From: J095 sp964517605
GTDB taxonomy: Bacteria; Chloroflexota; Anaerolineae; 4572-78; J111
Length of the DNA stretch: 64,000 bases
Reading direction: 5' to 3'
Assembly (NCBI GenBank): GCA_964517605.1
Contig: CAZFCE010000003.1
Location: forward strand, 124,001-188,000
How positions within the stretch are numbered: the stretch's first letter is position 1; each line of letters opens with the position of its first letter. Shown here piece by piece: positions 25,237-34,626 of this stretch. A model generated the notes under the pieces. That model had not been told where the DNA came from. It did not search any database and saw only the letters and a list, made by a program, of their open reading frames with translations. Position numbers and translations under genes: made by a program.

Positions 25237-27021
25237 CTACGCGGCCAATCCCGGCGTGGCTTCCAACTCGGCAATCATCCCCTCGATGAATTTAAAGCCG
25301 CCGCGCCAAAAATCGGGGTCGGCCATGTCAATGCCGGCCTCGCTTAAAATGTGGTTGGGGCTGGCCGAGCCGCCGTAAGCCAGAATTTTTAGCAGTTTGG
25401 GCTTAAAGCTATCGCCCTGGTTTTTGTACTGCTGGTACAGCGATAGCGCCAGCAATTGCCCAAAACTGTAGGCGTAACAATAAAACGGGGTGTGGTACAG
25501 GTGCGGAATGCAAATCCATTCCTGCTGAAAATCGGCGCTCACCTCAACGGAATCGCCAAATTGCTGGTGCAGGTTGGCCAGGTAAAGCTGGTGCAGGTCG
25601 GTCATGGCCGCGCCATCGGCAATTAATTGATGGGCGTCGCGTTCAAACAGCACAAAATAAGCCTGGCGCAGCACCGTGGCGTAGGCGTCGTCAATGGCTT
25701 CTACCAGCAGGTCGCGGCGCAACAGGGGATCGGTTTCTTCGGCCAGCAGCCGGTCGGTGAGCAGCATTTCGGAGAACACCGAGGCGGTTTCGGCCAGCGG
25801 CAGCGCCGAGTGAAACGTAAGCACCGAATGCTCTTCGGCTAGCATGGCGTGGATGGCATGGCCCAGTTCGTGGGCCAGCGTGGCCACTTCGCGGGGTTCG
25901 CCGGTGTAATTTACCAGCACCCACGGCGTGAGTTTGGGTAAAATGCTGGCGCAAAACGCGCCGCCGCGCTTGTTTGGCCTGATTTCGGCATCAATGTGGT
26001 TGTCGTTGAACACGCGCCGGGCCATGCGGCCAAACTCCGGCGAAAATTTATCCAGGCTGTCCAGCACAATGGCCACGGCCTCGGCGTAAGATATTTTTTT
26101 GGCCGAGGCGTGGTTCAGCGGGGCGTATAAATCGTACCGGCGTAGTTTGGGCAGGTTGAGCCAGCCGGCTTTGAGTTTGAAGTAGCGCTGAAAGACCGGC
26201 GCTTGTTCGGCGCACACGTTTAGCAGGGTGTCAACCACGGCATCGGGGATGTCGTTGGAGAGGTTGCGCACCGAAATGGGCGTGGCTATCTGGCGCAGTT
26301 TGATGTTTTCGGCGGCCCAGTCGCGCACCCGGTGGATGTAAATTTGGGCCAGCACGGCATCTTGCTGGCCATAAACGCGGTAAAGTTCCTGGTAGGCGGC
26401 GGCGCGCATCTCGGCCAGCGGGCTGCGCACGTAGGCCATCAACTCGCCCCGCGTAAGTTGTTTTTTCTCGCCGTCCACCTCCAGTTCAAACTCAAACTTG
26501 TTGGTGATCATGTCGTACAGGGTGGTGATGGCGTCTATCCCGTTAACATCTTTAATGTTGATGATTTTTTCTTCCGGCTCCGACAGGGTGTGGTCTTTAA
26601 ACAGCCGATCCTGTTCCAGGTTGTAGCGGGCGTCGCCGGCCAACGGCAGCAACCGGTTGGCGGTGGTTTCATCCAAAGCTTTCCACCACAGGCTAACAAA
26701 CAGAATGCGGTTAAAGGCATCGGTGAGGATTTGTTCCATGCGGCCCATAAAGGCCAGCGCCGGCTGGTTTTGCGTGTCTTCGGCAAACCAAAGCTGGCCG
26801 TAACTGCTAAGGCGATGCACCAACTCGGTGCAGCTTTCCATTTTTTTGATCAAATCGGCAAAAAGCGCGCCGTCCATATCCGGTGATAGAGCCGGGCGCA
26901 GCGCCTCGATGGCCTGCACCGTTTCGTGCAAAGCCTGCACGGCCTGCTCAACTTCGGGCGAGTTGGACGCCGGGAACATGGCGCTCAGAGTCCAGCGGGT
27001 GGGGTGGGTATTATCTGCCAC
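25237..27021 (-). CDS. pepF: Oligoendopeptidase F-like M3 metallopeptidase
   Basis: 594 residues, the usual length for the M3B family. The zinc motif reads HELGHAIHAM, and the third ligand lies in the helix LPLAETASVFSEML about 25 residues later. YTGEPREVATLAHELGH and the C-terminal LYHTPFYCYAYSFGQLLALSLY, with the substrate-binding Tyr/His residues, match the family. It cleaves short peptides in the cytoplasm; no signal peptide is seen. GTG start at 27021 is supported by GGAGG 8 nt upstream. Upstream lies an HAD phosphatase gene in the same direction (38-nt gap), downstream a membrane peptidase. The pairing suggests peptide recycling, which is inference. Confidence 0.92.
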   Translation of the reverse strand: MADNTHPTRWTLSAMFPASNSPEVEQAVQALHETVQAIEALRPALSPDMDGALFADLIKKMESCTELVHRLSSYGQLWFAEDTQNQPALAFMGRMEQILTDAFNRILFVSLWWKALDETTANRLLPLAGDARYNLEQDRLFKDHTLSEPEEKIINIKDVNGIDAITTLYDMITNKFEFELEVDGEKKQLTRGELMAYVRSPLAEMRAAAYQELYRVYGQQDAVLAQIYIHRVRDWAAENIKLRQIATPISVRNLSNDIPDAVVDTLLNVCAEQAPVFQRYFKLKAGWLNLPKLRRYDLYAPLNHASAKKISYAEAVAIVLDSLDKFSPEFGRMARRVFNDNHIDAEIRPNKRGGAFCASILPKLTPWVLVNYTGEPREVATLAHELGHAIHAMLAEEHSVLTFHSALPLAETASVFSEMLLTDRLLAEETDPLLRRDLLVEAIDDAYATVLRQAYFVLFERDAHQLIADGAAMTDLHQLYLANLHQQFGDSVEVSADFQQEWICIPHLYHTPFYCYAYSFGQLLALSLYQQYKNQGDSFKPKLLKILAYGGSASPNHILSEAGIDMADPDFWRGGFKFIEGMIAELEATPGLAA

Positions 27022-27059
27022 GTAAAAAACCTCCAGTATTTTTGCACAGCGCGGTGGTT

Positions 27060-27890
27060 TTACCGCGAGGGGGAACCGTTCAGAATGAATTTTTCAATGG
27101 CCGCGGCCACGCCGTCATCATCAACCGTCGGCGCTATCCAATCGGCCAGATTTTTGAGGGCATCAGGGGCGTGCCCCATGGCAACTTTGGTGCCGGAAAC
27201 TTCAAAAATGTCAATGTCGTTGTAAGAGTCGCCAATCATCAGGGTTTGGCTCAAATCAATGCCCAGGTAATCCACCAGTTCGCGGAGCGCCCAGGCTTTG
27301 GAGACGGAGCGCGACACCACGTTGCCAAAATAGATGCCGTTGCTGGGGTCCAGGCTCCAGGATACCTTGCAGATGGGCTGCATTTTTTCGGTTAGCAAAT
27401 CAGCTCGATATTTTTCGGCGGGGGTGGAGGCCAACACCTGGCTTTTTACCACTTTTACCCGGTTAACCAGACCCATCAAATCCGTCACCAGCGGGTTGAG
27501 TTGCAACTTGCGGCGCTGGTGATCGGCCAAATGGCCTTCGCGCTCAATAAAGTAAAAGTCGTGGGCGTAAATTTCTAAAAAAAGGTCGTACTCGCGCGAT
27601 AGTTCTATCACCCGCTGCGTGGCGCGCGGCGACAACGCCTGGAGAAAGACAATATCGTTAGAAGGCCACTGCACAATCGCCGCGCCGTCAAACACAATGT
27701 GCAGGCCATCCAGGTTTAAATGCCGAAAGAGGTGGTAACACGCCTCTGTGGCCCGGCCTGTACCCAGCGCCACCGCCACGCCTTGGTGTTGGGCCGCTTT
27801 AACCGCCTCGGTAACTTTGGGGCTGGGGTAAGCGCCGTGGCCAATCAATGTGCCATCAACATCAAGTACCAGTAATTTTATCTCGTTCAT
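27060..27890 (-). CDS. Cof-type HAD-superfamily hydrolase
   Basis: 276 residues with all HAD motifs: motif I LDVDGTLIG near the N-terminus, motif II GTGRA, a lysine in the middle of the cap/core junction, and motif IV GDSYNDIDIFEV. The large type IIB cap lies between motifs II and III, as in Cof/YidA/SupH phosphatases that act on sugar phosphates, pyridoxal phosphate or flavin phosphates. The fourth motif GDSYND lacks the second Asp spacing variations that mark P-type ATPases, so it is a soluble phosphatase. The exact substrate cannot be told. It is upstream of pepF in the same orientation. Confidence 0.88.
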   Translation of the reverse strand: MNEIKLLVLDVDGTLIGHGAYPSPKVTEAVKAAQHQGVAVALGTGRATEACYHLFRHLNLDGLHIVFDGAAIVQWPSNDIVFLQALSPRATQRVIELSREYDLFLEIYAHDFYFIEREGHLADHQRRKLQLNPLVTDLMGLVNRVKVVKSQVLASTPAEKYRADLLTEKMQPICKVSWSLDPSNGIYFGNVVSRSVSKAWALRELVDYLGIDLSQTLMIGDSYNDIDIFEVSGTKVAMGHAPDALKNLADWIAPTVDDDGVAAAIEKFILNGSPSR

Positions 27891-27964
27891 CCTGCCTGCC
27901 CGGTGTTGATTTTTAGTGATTATAGTTCAAACCCGTTAATCGTACATAAAATTGGCCGTTATTT

Positions 27965-28474
27965 TTACCAGGAACCGGCGTAATCCGGTTGGTGTGGTTT
28001 TAAAAGCTGATTGGTGTAAGCCCAGTGCAACTCAACCAACTGGCGCAGATGCAACAAATCGTGGGCTATCCACGCCGCCGCCATGTCGCCGGCGGTAATC
28101 GGGCCAAAGGGCGCGTCGTACACGGCCTCCCAATCCGGCTCCGGCAGGCTAAGGAGCCAATCCAGCGATTCCTGCCGCGCCGCCAAAAAATTATCCAGCG
28201 ATTCCTGAAACGGCTGCTGGTTGTAGTTGTGCTCAGTAACCCAGCCCTGGGGGTTAATGGCCGGCCAGGGTTGGGTGGGGTGGTGCAGAATGTAATCCAG
28301 CCGCACCCTAAAATCCCACAGTTCTTCATCATAAAGGTGATTGATGACCTCCAGCATTGACCATTCGGTGGGGGTTTGTTTCCAGCTTGCCTGTTCGGGC
28401 GGTATCCCCTGCACAAAACTCCGCAGCCGGTAGGCGTTATCTGCCAGTTGGGTGGTTAATTTATCAAGATTCAC
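27965..28474 (-). CDS. DinB/YfiT-like four-helix metalloprotein
   Basis: 169 residues starting at GTG 28474 with AAGGAG 7 nt upstream. Four predicted helices; the metal site of the DinB family is visible as His in MLEVINHLYDEELWDF and the pair in WIAHDLLHLRQL. The sequence KQTPTEWSMLEVINHL is typical of the family. Members act as metal-dependent thiol transferases (for example with bacillithiol or mycothiol) or have unknown function. It starts 33 nt after the methyltransferase stop, so both are likely in one transcript. Which thiol, if any, cannot be inferred. Confidence 0.8.
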   Translation of the reverse strand: MNLDKLTTQLADNAYRLRSFVQGIPPEQASWKQTPTEWSMLEVINHLYDEELWDFRVRLDYILHHPTQPWPAINPQGWVTEHNYNQQPFQESLDNFLAARQESLDWLLSLPEPDWEAVYDAPFGPITAGDMAAAWIAHDLLHLRQLVELHWAYTNQLLKPHQPDYAGSW

Positions 28475-28507
28475 TCCAAACTCCTTTTTGGCCCGCACAG
28501 GCCGGGG

Positions 28508-29500
28508 CTAACTCGGTTTTTCTATTTTGGCCGAATAAAAAATTTCATCGATACCCAACGAATTATCGGTTTTGATGGTTATTTTTGAAATTGAGTAGCC
28601 GGCTAATTGGGCCAGTTGGCTTTCAAAAAAGGGCAGGCCGGGGGCGTAGTAAAAAGCCGCGCCGGGTTTTAAGCCAGCCAGAATGTTCATATACAGCCGG
28701 GCAAAACGAGCCGCGCCGGTGGGGCTGTTTAAGTGGGCGTGGATAAAGTGGGTTGAAAATGATTGATGGGCGATAATCGCGCCCCAAGCGTTTTGGCCGT
28801 AATCAAAATCAAACCAGTCCTGCTGAAAAAAATTGGGCGCAGCCGGGGCAAACCGATCCAGCCCAAAAGCAGCGCAGCCCTGGCCGCGCAGGTAATTTAC
28901 CAGCCTGCCCGCCGCGCCGCAGCCAATATCTAAAACCGGTTCCGGCAACCGGGCCGGGGTAAATCCTAATAGTTGCAACTGAAGCCGGGCCGAATACTCC
29001 TCGCACGGAACGGTGTTGAGCAGCGAATTGTTTGGCAACTCGGTGGGCTGGTAAGAGCTACAGTACGCCGATAAAATCAGCCGCAGTTTTTCGTGGTGGT
29101 TTTTCAGGGTAAGGGCGTAGGCCGCCGCCAGATCGCTTTGGGTGGCCGGTTTCTCCAGCACGGCCCCGGTTTCCCGAAAAAAGCCGGTATATTCGGCGTG
29201 CAGCATGTCATCATAAAACCTGGTGAAATTGATAAACTGATTTCGTTGATAAGTGTACGCCTTGGTGGCGCGAATACAATACTCAACCAGCAACTCCACG
29301 TTGGCCGGGTTGGATAAATAATCGGCGATGGCCTGCCGGTATTGGTGCATAAAATCTATAAAAGCCGGCTGAAACGATTGAAACAGGTAATTTGAAAAAA
29401 CGTAATCAGCCAGGTTTTTGGTGGTGTGAGCTTGATACCGGTGATCAATTGATGCAAATATCAGCTTTTCCAGGTTGGTGGTGTTGATGGCGGCGGGCAT
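28508..29500 (-). CDS. SAM-dependent class I methyltransferase
   Basis: 330 residues. The Rossmann motif I is VLDIGCGAAGRLVNYL, followed by AFGLDRF (acidic residue of motif II is Asp), a WGAIIAHQSFSTHF motif IV region and LKPGAAFYYAPGLPFFE. The N-terminal 150 residues are helical and lack similarity I can name; they may bind substrate. ATG at 29500 is used rather than an in-frame TTG two codons earlier. It ends 33 nt before the DinB gene and starts 10 nt after the giant PKD protein gene ends, all on the same strand. Substrate is unknown; small-molecule methylation is likely. Confidence 0.75.
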   Translation of the reverse strand: MPAAINTTNLEKLIFASIDHRYQAHTTKNLADYVFSNYLFQSFQPAFIDFMHQYRQAIADYLSNPANVELLVEYCIRATKAYTYQRNQFINFTRFYDDMLHAEYTGFFRETGAVLEKPATQSDLAAAYALTLKNHHEKLRLILSAYCSSYQPTELPNNSLLNTVPCEEYSARLQLQLLGFTPARLPEPVLDIGCGAAGRLVNYLRGQGCAAFGLDRFAPAAPNFFQQDWFDFDYGQNAWGAIIAHQSFSTHFIHAHLNSPTGAARFARLYMNILAGLKPGAAFYYAPGLPFFESQLAQLAGYSISKITIKTDNSLGIDEIFYSAKIEKPS

Positions 29501-29510
29501 AACCAATCTT

Positions 29511-32500
29511 TCAATGGGCCGAACGGCGGGCCGGCTGCACCCAGGTTGGCGTTAGCTGCGGCGTGGCTACCGTAACCGTAATGGTATTGGTGGTGGTGAT
29601 GGGGGTAGTAGCCGGCGGCGGCGGAACCGTGGCTGTTGGCAACGCCGTGGCGGTAGGTTTGGGTTTGGGCCGCCGGGTGGCGGTGGGCGGCGGCGTGGGC
29701 GTGACCGTGGCCGTTGACGTGGGGGTATCGGTTATTTCGGGTGATGGTGTGGACGTGGGCGCATCCGTCGGCGTGGCGGTTGGCTCAGCGGCGGCGGGCG
29801 TTTCGGTTTCGGTGGGCGTTGGTGTTGGCGTATCTGTATCTGTGGCGGTGACTGTAGGCGTGGGCGATGCTGTTTCGTCGTCAGCGGGCGTGGCGGTGGG
29901 CGTGTCGGTTGTTGCGGGCGACGGGCTGGGCGAAACCTCCGGTGTGGCGGTGAAGTCGGGATCGGCGGTGGGCGAGTCGGTTGGCGTTACGGTTGGCGTA
30001 GCCGTAGCTTCATCCTCGTCCGGCGCGGTGGCGGGAGTTTCGGTGGCGGTAGGTGACGCCATTTCGTCGTCAGCGGGTGTGGCGGTAGGAGTTGGCGTTG
30101 GTTCAGCCGTGGGTTCGGCCACGTCAACTCCGGTGGGCGTTGGCTGGCTGGTTGGCGTTTCGGCCTCATCTTCATCAAAGGAATCAACTTGCGGCGCGGG
30201 TGCGGCTACATTAATCAGGTTAGAAATGGTGAGGGTGTTTGAGCCATCCGGCCCGGTGATGGTTAAGCTGACCGGGTACACGCCGGTAGCGGAGTAAACA
30301 TGGCTTGGGTTTTGCAGCGAACTGCTGCCGCCGTCGCCAAAATCCCAGGCCCAGGTATTGATGGTTCCCAGCGAGCCATCGGTAAAGGTAACGGTGAGCG
30401 GCGCGGTGCCAGCCAGCGGCGTGGCCTGGAAATTGGCCACCAGCACCGCCGTGGTCACGTTAATGTAGTTGGTGCGGGTAAAGCTATCCGCGCCATCCGG
30501 CCCGGTGGCTACCAGGCTTACGGTAAATTCTCCCAGCGAGTTGTACACGTGCGTGGGGTTTTTAGCGGCGCTGCTGCCGCCATCGCCAAAATCCCACTGC
30601 CAGTTGGTAACATTGCCCTGCGATTGGTTGGTAAACGTAACCGTGAGCGGGTTATGCCCCACCAGCGGCGTGGCGGTAAATAGCGCCTGGGGCGTTGACG
30701 GTGAAACGGTAATCAGGTTGGATTGGGTTTGGGGCTGGCTCCAAACGCCGTTGGCTTGCACCCGCAGGCTCACGCTGTAGTTTCCGGCGGCGTAGGTGTG
30801 GGTGGGGCTATCGGTGGAGCTAACCGCGCCGTCGCCAAAATCCCATTCGCTGTTGCTGTGCGGGGTGGACTGGTTGGTAAAGCTAACCGCCAGCGGAGCC
30901 ATGCCGCTGGTGGGGTTGGCGGTAAAAGCCGCCACCGGCCACACCGTAATGTAACTGGCTCGCGTTTGCGTGTTTTCGCCGCCGGTTCCGGCCACTTTTA
31001 AGGTAACGGTATAAATGCCGGCGGTGGCGTAAGTGTGGCTAATGTTGGCGCAAACCGGGCTGGTAACGCCATCGCCAAAATTCCAGGTGCAACTGGAGTA
31101 ACTGCCGGTGGATTTGTTCTCAAAATTGGCGGTGAACGGTACCGACCCGCTGCGCGAAACGGCTTCAAACTGGGCCACCGGCCCGCCGGTAACGGTCAGC
31201 GTGACCGAGGCGGTATCGCAGGCGTCGTCATCCACGCAGATGCGGTAAAAGAAGCGATCGCTGCCGGTAAAGCCGGAATTGGGCTGGTAGGTAATCTGTT
31301 TGGTGCTGGAGTTAACCGTGGCCGTGCCGTTGAGCGGGTTGAGCGATATTTTCAGCGAGATATTGCTTTGTTCCATTACGCCATCGTCGTGGTTCCAGTC
31401 GTTATCCAGCACATCAATGATTACCGCCGTGTTTTGCAAAGTAGAAATGCTATCGTCGTTGGCAACGGGCTGCACAACAATGTAGTTGTTTCTGTTTTTG
31501 CTGTCGTCGCCGCTGGAGCCATCAATTTTTAATTTTATGTTGTACCGGCCAGCTTCCCGATACCAGTGTTTTTGGTCGTCGCAACTGCGTTTGGTGCTGC
31601 CATCGCCAAAATACCATTTGCAGCTATCGTAGTGGCCGGAGGAATCGTTATCAAATTTTACCCGCAGGGGAACCGCACCGCTGCGCGGGCTGGCGCTAAA
31701 ATTGGCGTCCGGTTTGTCGTCATCATCATCGTTGTCACTGGATGATGACGAAACCTGGTTGGCCCACACTTTGATGATCGCGCCGCCGCTGCGCTCGTAA
31801 TATTCCACGCGCAGGTTGTGGTTGCCGGTTGACAGCCAGCGGTCGCCCGACACTTCGCGGCGACCGGCATCGTACCAGCTATCAATGACCAGCGCGTTGT
31901 CTACAAACACGCGCACGCCGTCATCTACGGTGGCGTAAAACCGGTAGGTTCCCTGCGAAAAATACCAACTGCGCGTCCAGCGGGCCGAAAATTCATCGGC
32001 GGGCAAGCCAGATGCCGGCGCGCCGGTGCCCCAGTCAAAATCAACCGCGCCGTCGTTGCGGGTTATCAGCGGGTTGCCGCTCAGGGTTGAGTTGGTCCAG
32101 TATTCGCCTTTCCAGTCGGGGTAGGCGGTGGCGTTAATTTGTTCCCACCAAAGCTGAATTCCGGCGCTGCCGGCGCGCTCGTAATATTCCACGCGCAGTT
32201 GATGGCTGCCGCCAGCCAGCCAGCGGTCGGTGGTGATTTCGCGCCAGCCGCCATCGCTCCAGTTGTCACTGACCAGGGTGTTGTCAATGTACAGGCGCGC
32301 GCCGTCGTCAACCCACAGGTGAAAACGGTACTGGCCTTCGGCCAGCGCCAGCGAGCGGCTCCAGCGCACCGAAAAATTGTCGGCGGGCAGGCCGGAGGCC
32401 GGCGCGTTGCCGCCCCAATTAAAGGCCAGGTCGGTATCGGTGCGTACAATTACCGGCGCGCCCTGCAAGGTGGGGTTATCAAAATATTCGCCGCGCCAGG

Positions 32501-33371
32501 CGGTGGCGGGCAGCGCGGTGGGCGTGGCGGTGGGCGTGGGCAGCGGCGGCGCGGCAACCACCGGCACGTTAGCGGTGTTTTGCACAATGGTGTATTTGGC
32601 CGAAACCCAGCCGCGCCCGGTGGTTGCGCCCGAATATTCTATTTGCCACCAGCCACCCACGGCGTTAACGCCGGTAACTTTGGCGCTTTGGCCGGTTGAC
32701 AGCAGCCCCAAAATGGGATAATCGTCGCCCGGCCCGCTCCGAATGTTCAAATCCGTGGCCGCCGTCACCGCGGGGACGCCGGTATTTGGCGTGGCGGTAG
32801 CTGCGGCGGTGGTGGGGCTGGCCACAACCGTTGCAGCCGGGGTGGAGGTTGCTCCAAAATAAATGGTTTCGGTGAGCGCCGAGACGGGAGTAACCGCCGG
32901 CGTCAGGCCGGCTTCGGTTTTTAGTTGATAGGTGGCCTGCGCGCCGGGGCCGCCCTGTTCCGGGTGAGCCAGCAGCAACAGGTAGCTTTTTTCGGCCCAG
33001 CGCGGCGATTCTTCCAGCAAAAAGCCCACCACAAAGCGGCCATCGGCATCGGCGGTGGCTCCGGCCACGGCAAACGCCGGGGGATTAGGTTCGTCGGGGG
33101 CGGTGAGGTAAAGCAGCACGTTGTTGTTGGCGGGCCAGCCCTGGCCGCGCACGGTAATGTAGGCATTGAGCGACCCACTGGCCGGCTCAATGGTGATGAT
33201 GGGGACGGTAGTTTGCGGGGTAGCCGATAACCCCTGGCTTTGGTAGGCGGCGGATAAAAACACAAACCCGACCACGGCAAAAATAGCAAAAGCCCAACTG
33301 AGCAGTATCAGCAGCACGGCCAGCCGGTTGTTTTGGAGGCTATAAATAATCTTGGCAAAATTGTTTGGCAT
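29511..33371 (-). CDS. Giant surface protein: SH3b, two PA14-like, cadherin-like and five PKD domains
   Basis: 1286 residues from ATG 33371. A signal anchor (about 17-40) places the rest outside. Order: an Ig-like/IPT domain (ITIEPASGSLNAYITVRGQGW), an SH3b domain (LNIRSGPGDDYPILGLL), two PA14-like domains (each with WRGEYF/WKGEYW, DDGARLYIDN or DDGVRVFVDN and LRVEYYERAG), a PKD domain, a cadherin/Big-type domain (ANDDSISTLQNTAVIIDVLDND) and four more PKD domains (WDFGDG). About 330 C-terminal residues are Thr/Pro/Glu/Asp-rich repeats without an anchor motif. Such assemblies bind carbohydrate or form surface fibres; no catalytic domain is seen. A second in-frame ATG further up lies within a terminator hairpin, so I reject it. 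It has its own promoter. Confidence 0.85.
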   Translation of the reverse strand: MPNNFAKIIYSLQNNRLAVLLILLSWAFAIFAVVGFVFLSAAYQSQGLSATPQTTVPIITIEPASGSLNAYITVRGQGWPANNNVLLYLTAPDEPNPPAFAVAGATADADGRFVVGFLLEESPRWAEKSYLLLLAHPEQGGPGAQATYQLKTEAGLTPAVTPVSALTETIYFGATSTPAATVVASPTTAAATATPNTGVPAVTAATDLNIRSGPGDDYPILGLLSTGQSAKVTGVNAVGGWWQIEYSGATTGRGWVSAKYTIVQNTANVPVVAAPPLPTPTATPTALPATAWRGEYFDNPTLQGAPVIVRTDTDLAFNWGGNAPASGLPADNFSVRWSRSLALAEGQYRFHLWVDDGARLYIDNTLVSDNWSDGGWREITTDRWLAGGSHQLRVEYYERAGSAGIQLWWEQINATAYPDWKGEYWTNSTLSGNPLITRNDGAVDFDWGTGAPASGLPADEFSARWTRSWYFSQGTYRFYATVDDGVRVFVDNALVIDSWYDAGRREVSGDRWLSTGNHNLRVEYYERSGGAIIKVWANQVSSSSSDNDDDDDKPDANFSASPRSGAVPLRVKFDNDSSGHYDSCKWYFGDGSTKRSCDDQKHWYREAGRYNIKLKIDGSSGDDSKNRNNYIVVQPVANDDSISTLQNTAVIIDVLDNDWNHDDGVMEQSNISLKISLNPLNGTATVNSSTKQITYQPNSGFTGSDRFFYRICVDDDACDTASVTLTVTGGPVAQFEAVSRSGSVPFTANFENKSTGSYSSCTWNFGDGVTSPVCANISHTYATAGIYTVTLKVAGTGGENTQTRASYITVWPVAAFTANPTSGMAPLAVSFTNQSTPHSNSEWDFGDGAVSSTDSPTHTYAAGNYSVSLRVQANGVWSQPQTQSNLITVSPSTPQALFTATPLVGHNPLTVTFTNQSQGNVTNWQWDFGDGGSSAAKNPTHVYNSLGEFTVSLVATGPDGADSFTRTNYINVTTAVLVANFQATPLAGTAPLTVTFTDGSLGTINTWAWDFGDGGSSSLQNPSHVYSATGVYPVSLTITGPDGSNTLTISNLINVAAPAPQVDSFDEDEAETPTSQPTPTGVDVAEPTAEPTPTPTATPADDEMASPTATETPATAPDEDEATATPTVTPTDSPTADPDFTATPEVSPSPSPATTDTPTATPADDETASPTPTVTATDTDTPTPTPTETETPAAAEPTATPTDAPTSTPSPEITDTPTSTATVTPTPPPTATRRPKPKPTATALPTATVPPPPATTPITTTNTITVTVATPQLTPTWVQPARRSAH

Positions 33372-33384
33372 AGTTAGCTCTTTA

Positions 33385-33422
33385 AAAAACTCCCCGGACG
33401 TTTGGGCATCCGAGGAGTTTTT
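33385..33422 (-). terminator. Terminator-like hairpin in the leader of the surface-protein gene
   Basis: A 14-bp stem with one G-T wobble and a 10-nt loop, followed on the minus strand by a T-run and then AAAGAGCT and the ATG, 14 nt from the start codon. It lies downstream of the promoter at 33599, so it could attenuate this gene, or simply end transcripts from panE. Confidence 0.7.
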
Positions 33423-33598
33423 GTCCACATTAATTACTGGGGAAAGCGCCGATTAAGTTATTAAAGCAGTGATTGCCATCAGCAGCACTGGCGCTATTGA
33501 GTTAGCAACATCCCAGATGCCCCCCGACCCCGAAGATTTTATATAGTTGAAGATGGCGTGTGGCAAATACCATAAAACTGCTTGCTTATATTATACGT

Positions 33599-33627
33599 AT
33601 TATACTGCGTTTGCCTTCAAAATTCAA
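33599..33627 (-). promoter_or_regulatory. Sigma70-type promoter for the PKD/PA14 protein
   Basis: On the minus strand TTGAAT, exactly 17 nt, then TATAAT, lying 24 nt beyond the panE stop. The predicted transcript has a leader of about 220 nt that includes the hairpin at 33385-33422. Confidence 0.6.
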
Positions 33628-33651
33628 TGTTAGCAAAAACCGGAATCGTGG

Positions 33652-34626
33652 TCAATAACACCCGGCCAGGCGGGCGCGCTGCTGCACCAGCGCCAAAATC
33701 ACATTGATGGTGGGCGTGTCTACATTTACCAGTTGGCCCAACTCTTGCACCGCCGTTAGCAGCGCGTCAATTTCCATGGGGCGGCCCCGCTCCAAATCCT
33801 GCAACATCGAAGTTTTGTGCGCGCCCACCGCCTCCGCGCCGGCAATCCGCTGCTCAATATCTATGCCAAACTGCACGCCCAGCTTTTCGGCAATGCGCTG
33901 GGCTTCCTGCATCATTGCCCGCACCACAGCGCGAGTGCCGGGGTCGGTGGCAATGGTATTGAGGGGGGCGTGGGTTAAGGCGCTGATCGGGTTAAACGAC
34001 AGGTTGCCCCACAGTTTTATCCAAATCTCGGTCCGAATCTGGCTGCGCACCGGCGCTTTTAAGCCGGCCTGGCGCAAAATCTGGCTGAGTTGAGTGACCC
34101 GCTCGCTTTTTTCGCCGGCGGGTTCGCCCAGAGTAAAACCGTTGCCGCTAATGTGCCGGATTACGCCCGGCGCAACCACCTCGGTGGCCGGGTACACCAC
34201 GCAGCCAATCACCCGTTCCGGGCCAATCAGTTGCCACTGTTGGCCGCCGGGGTCCACGCTTTTTAGTTGATGGTTTTGCCACGGGCCAGCCAGCTTGTAA
34301 AAATACCACCAGGGGATGCCGTTCACCGCGGTGACAACCGCCGTGCGCGGCCCCAGCAGCGGTTGGATTTGCGCCGCCGCCTCCGGCGCAGCCGGCGCTT
34401 TAAGGGTGATAATCACATAATCCTGCGGGCCGAGTTCCGCCGGGTTGCCGGTGCAGCGCGGGTAGGCCACGCGCTCATCGCCGTCAATTAAAAGTTTTAC
34501 GCCCCCGGCTTGCATGGCCGCCAGATGCGCCCCCCGCGCCACCAGCGCCACCTCGGCTCCGGCCAGCGCCAGTTGCGCCCCTAAATACCCGCCAATAGCT
34601 CCCGCGCCGTAAATGCAAATGCGCAT
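33652..34626 (-). CDS. panE: 2-dehydropantoate 2-reductase family protein
   Basis: 324 residues of the ApbA/PanE family. The dinucleotide-binding loop is GAGAIGGYLGAQLA at the N-terminus; the catalytic Lys lies in EIWIKLWGNLSFNPISALT, with the partner Glu in the C-terminal domain (GRPMEIDALLTAV). It reduces ketopantoate, or a related 2-keto acid, with NADPH. The ATG overlaps the stop of the upstream AMP-forming ligase by one base (TGATG), so they are translationally coupled. Coupling with an oxalate-CoA-ligase-like enzyme rather than with pan genes hints that the substrate may not be ketopantoate; the family is broad. No panB or panC is visible. Confidence 0.85.
   Translation of the reverse strand: MRICIYGAGAIGGYLGAQLALAGAEVALVARGAHLAAMQAGGVKLLIDGDERVAYPRCTGNPAELGPQDYVIITLKAPAAPEAAAQIQPLLGPRTAVVTAVNGIPWWYFYKLAGPWQNHQLKSVDPGGQQWQLIGPERVIGCVVYPATEVVAPGVIRHISGNGFTLGEPAGEKSERVTQLSQILRQAGLKAPVRSQIRTEIWIKLWGNLSFNPISALTHAPLNTIATDPGTRAVVRAMMQEAQRIAEKLGVQFGIDIEQRIAGAEAVGAHKTSMLQDLERGRPMEIDALLTAVQELGQLVNVDTPTINVILALVQQRARLAGCY

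Noticed and set aside
29563..30297. 244-residue plus-strand frame rich in Val and Gly
   Set aside because: It is the antisense of the Thr/Pro-rich tail of the surface protein; low-complexity codons on one strand create it.
33372..33428. 19-residue N-terminal extension of the PKD protein
   Set aside because: The codons form the terminator hairpin, and the ATG at 33371 gives a normal signal anchor.
33425..33590. c-di-GMP riboswitch in the surface-protein leader
   Set aside because: I looked for the GCAAA/GGG core motifs and did not find them; the leader stays unexplained.
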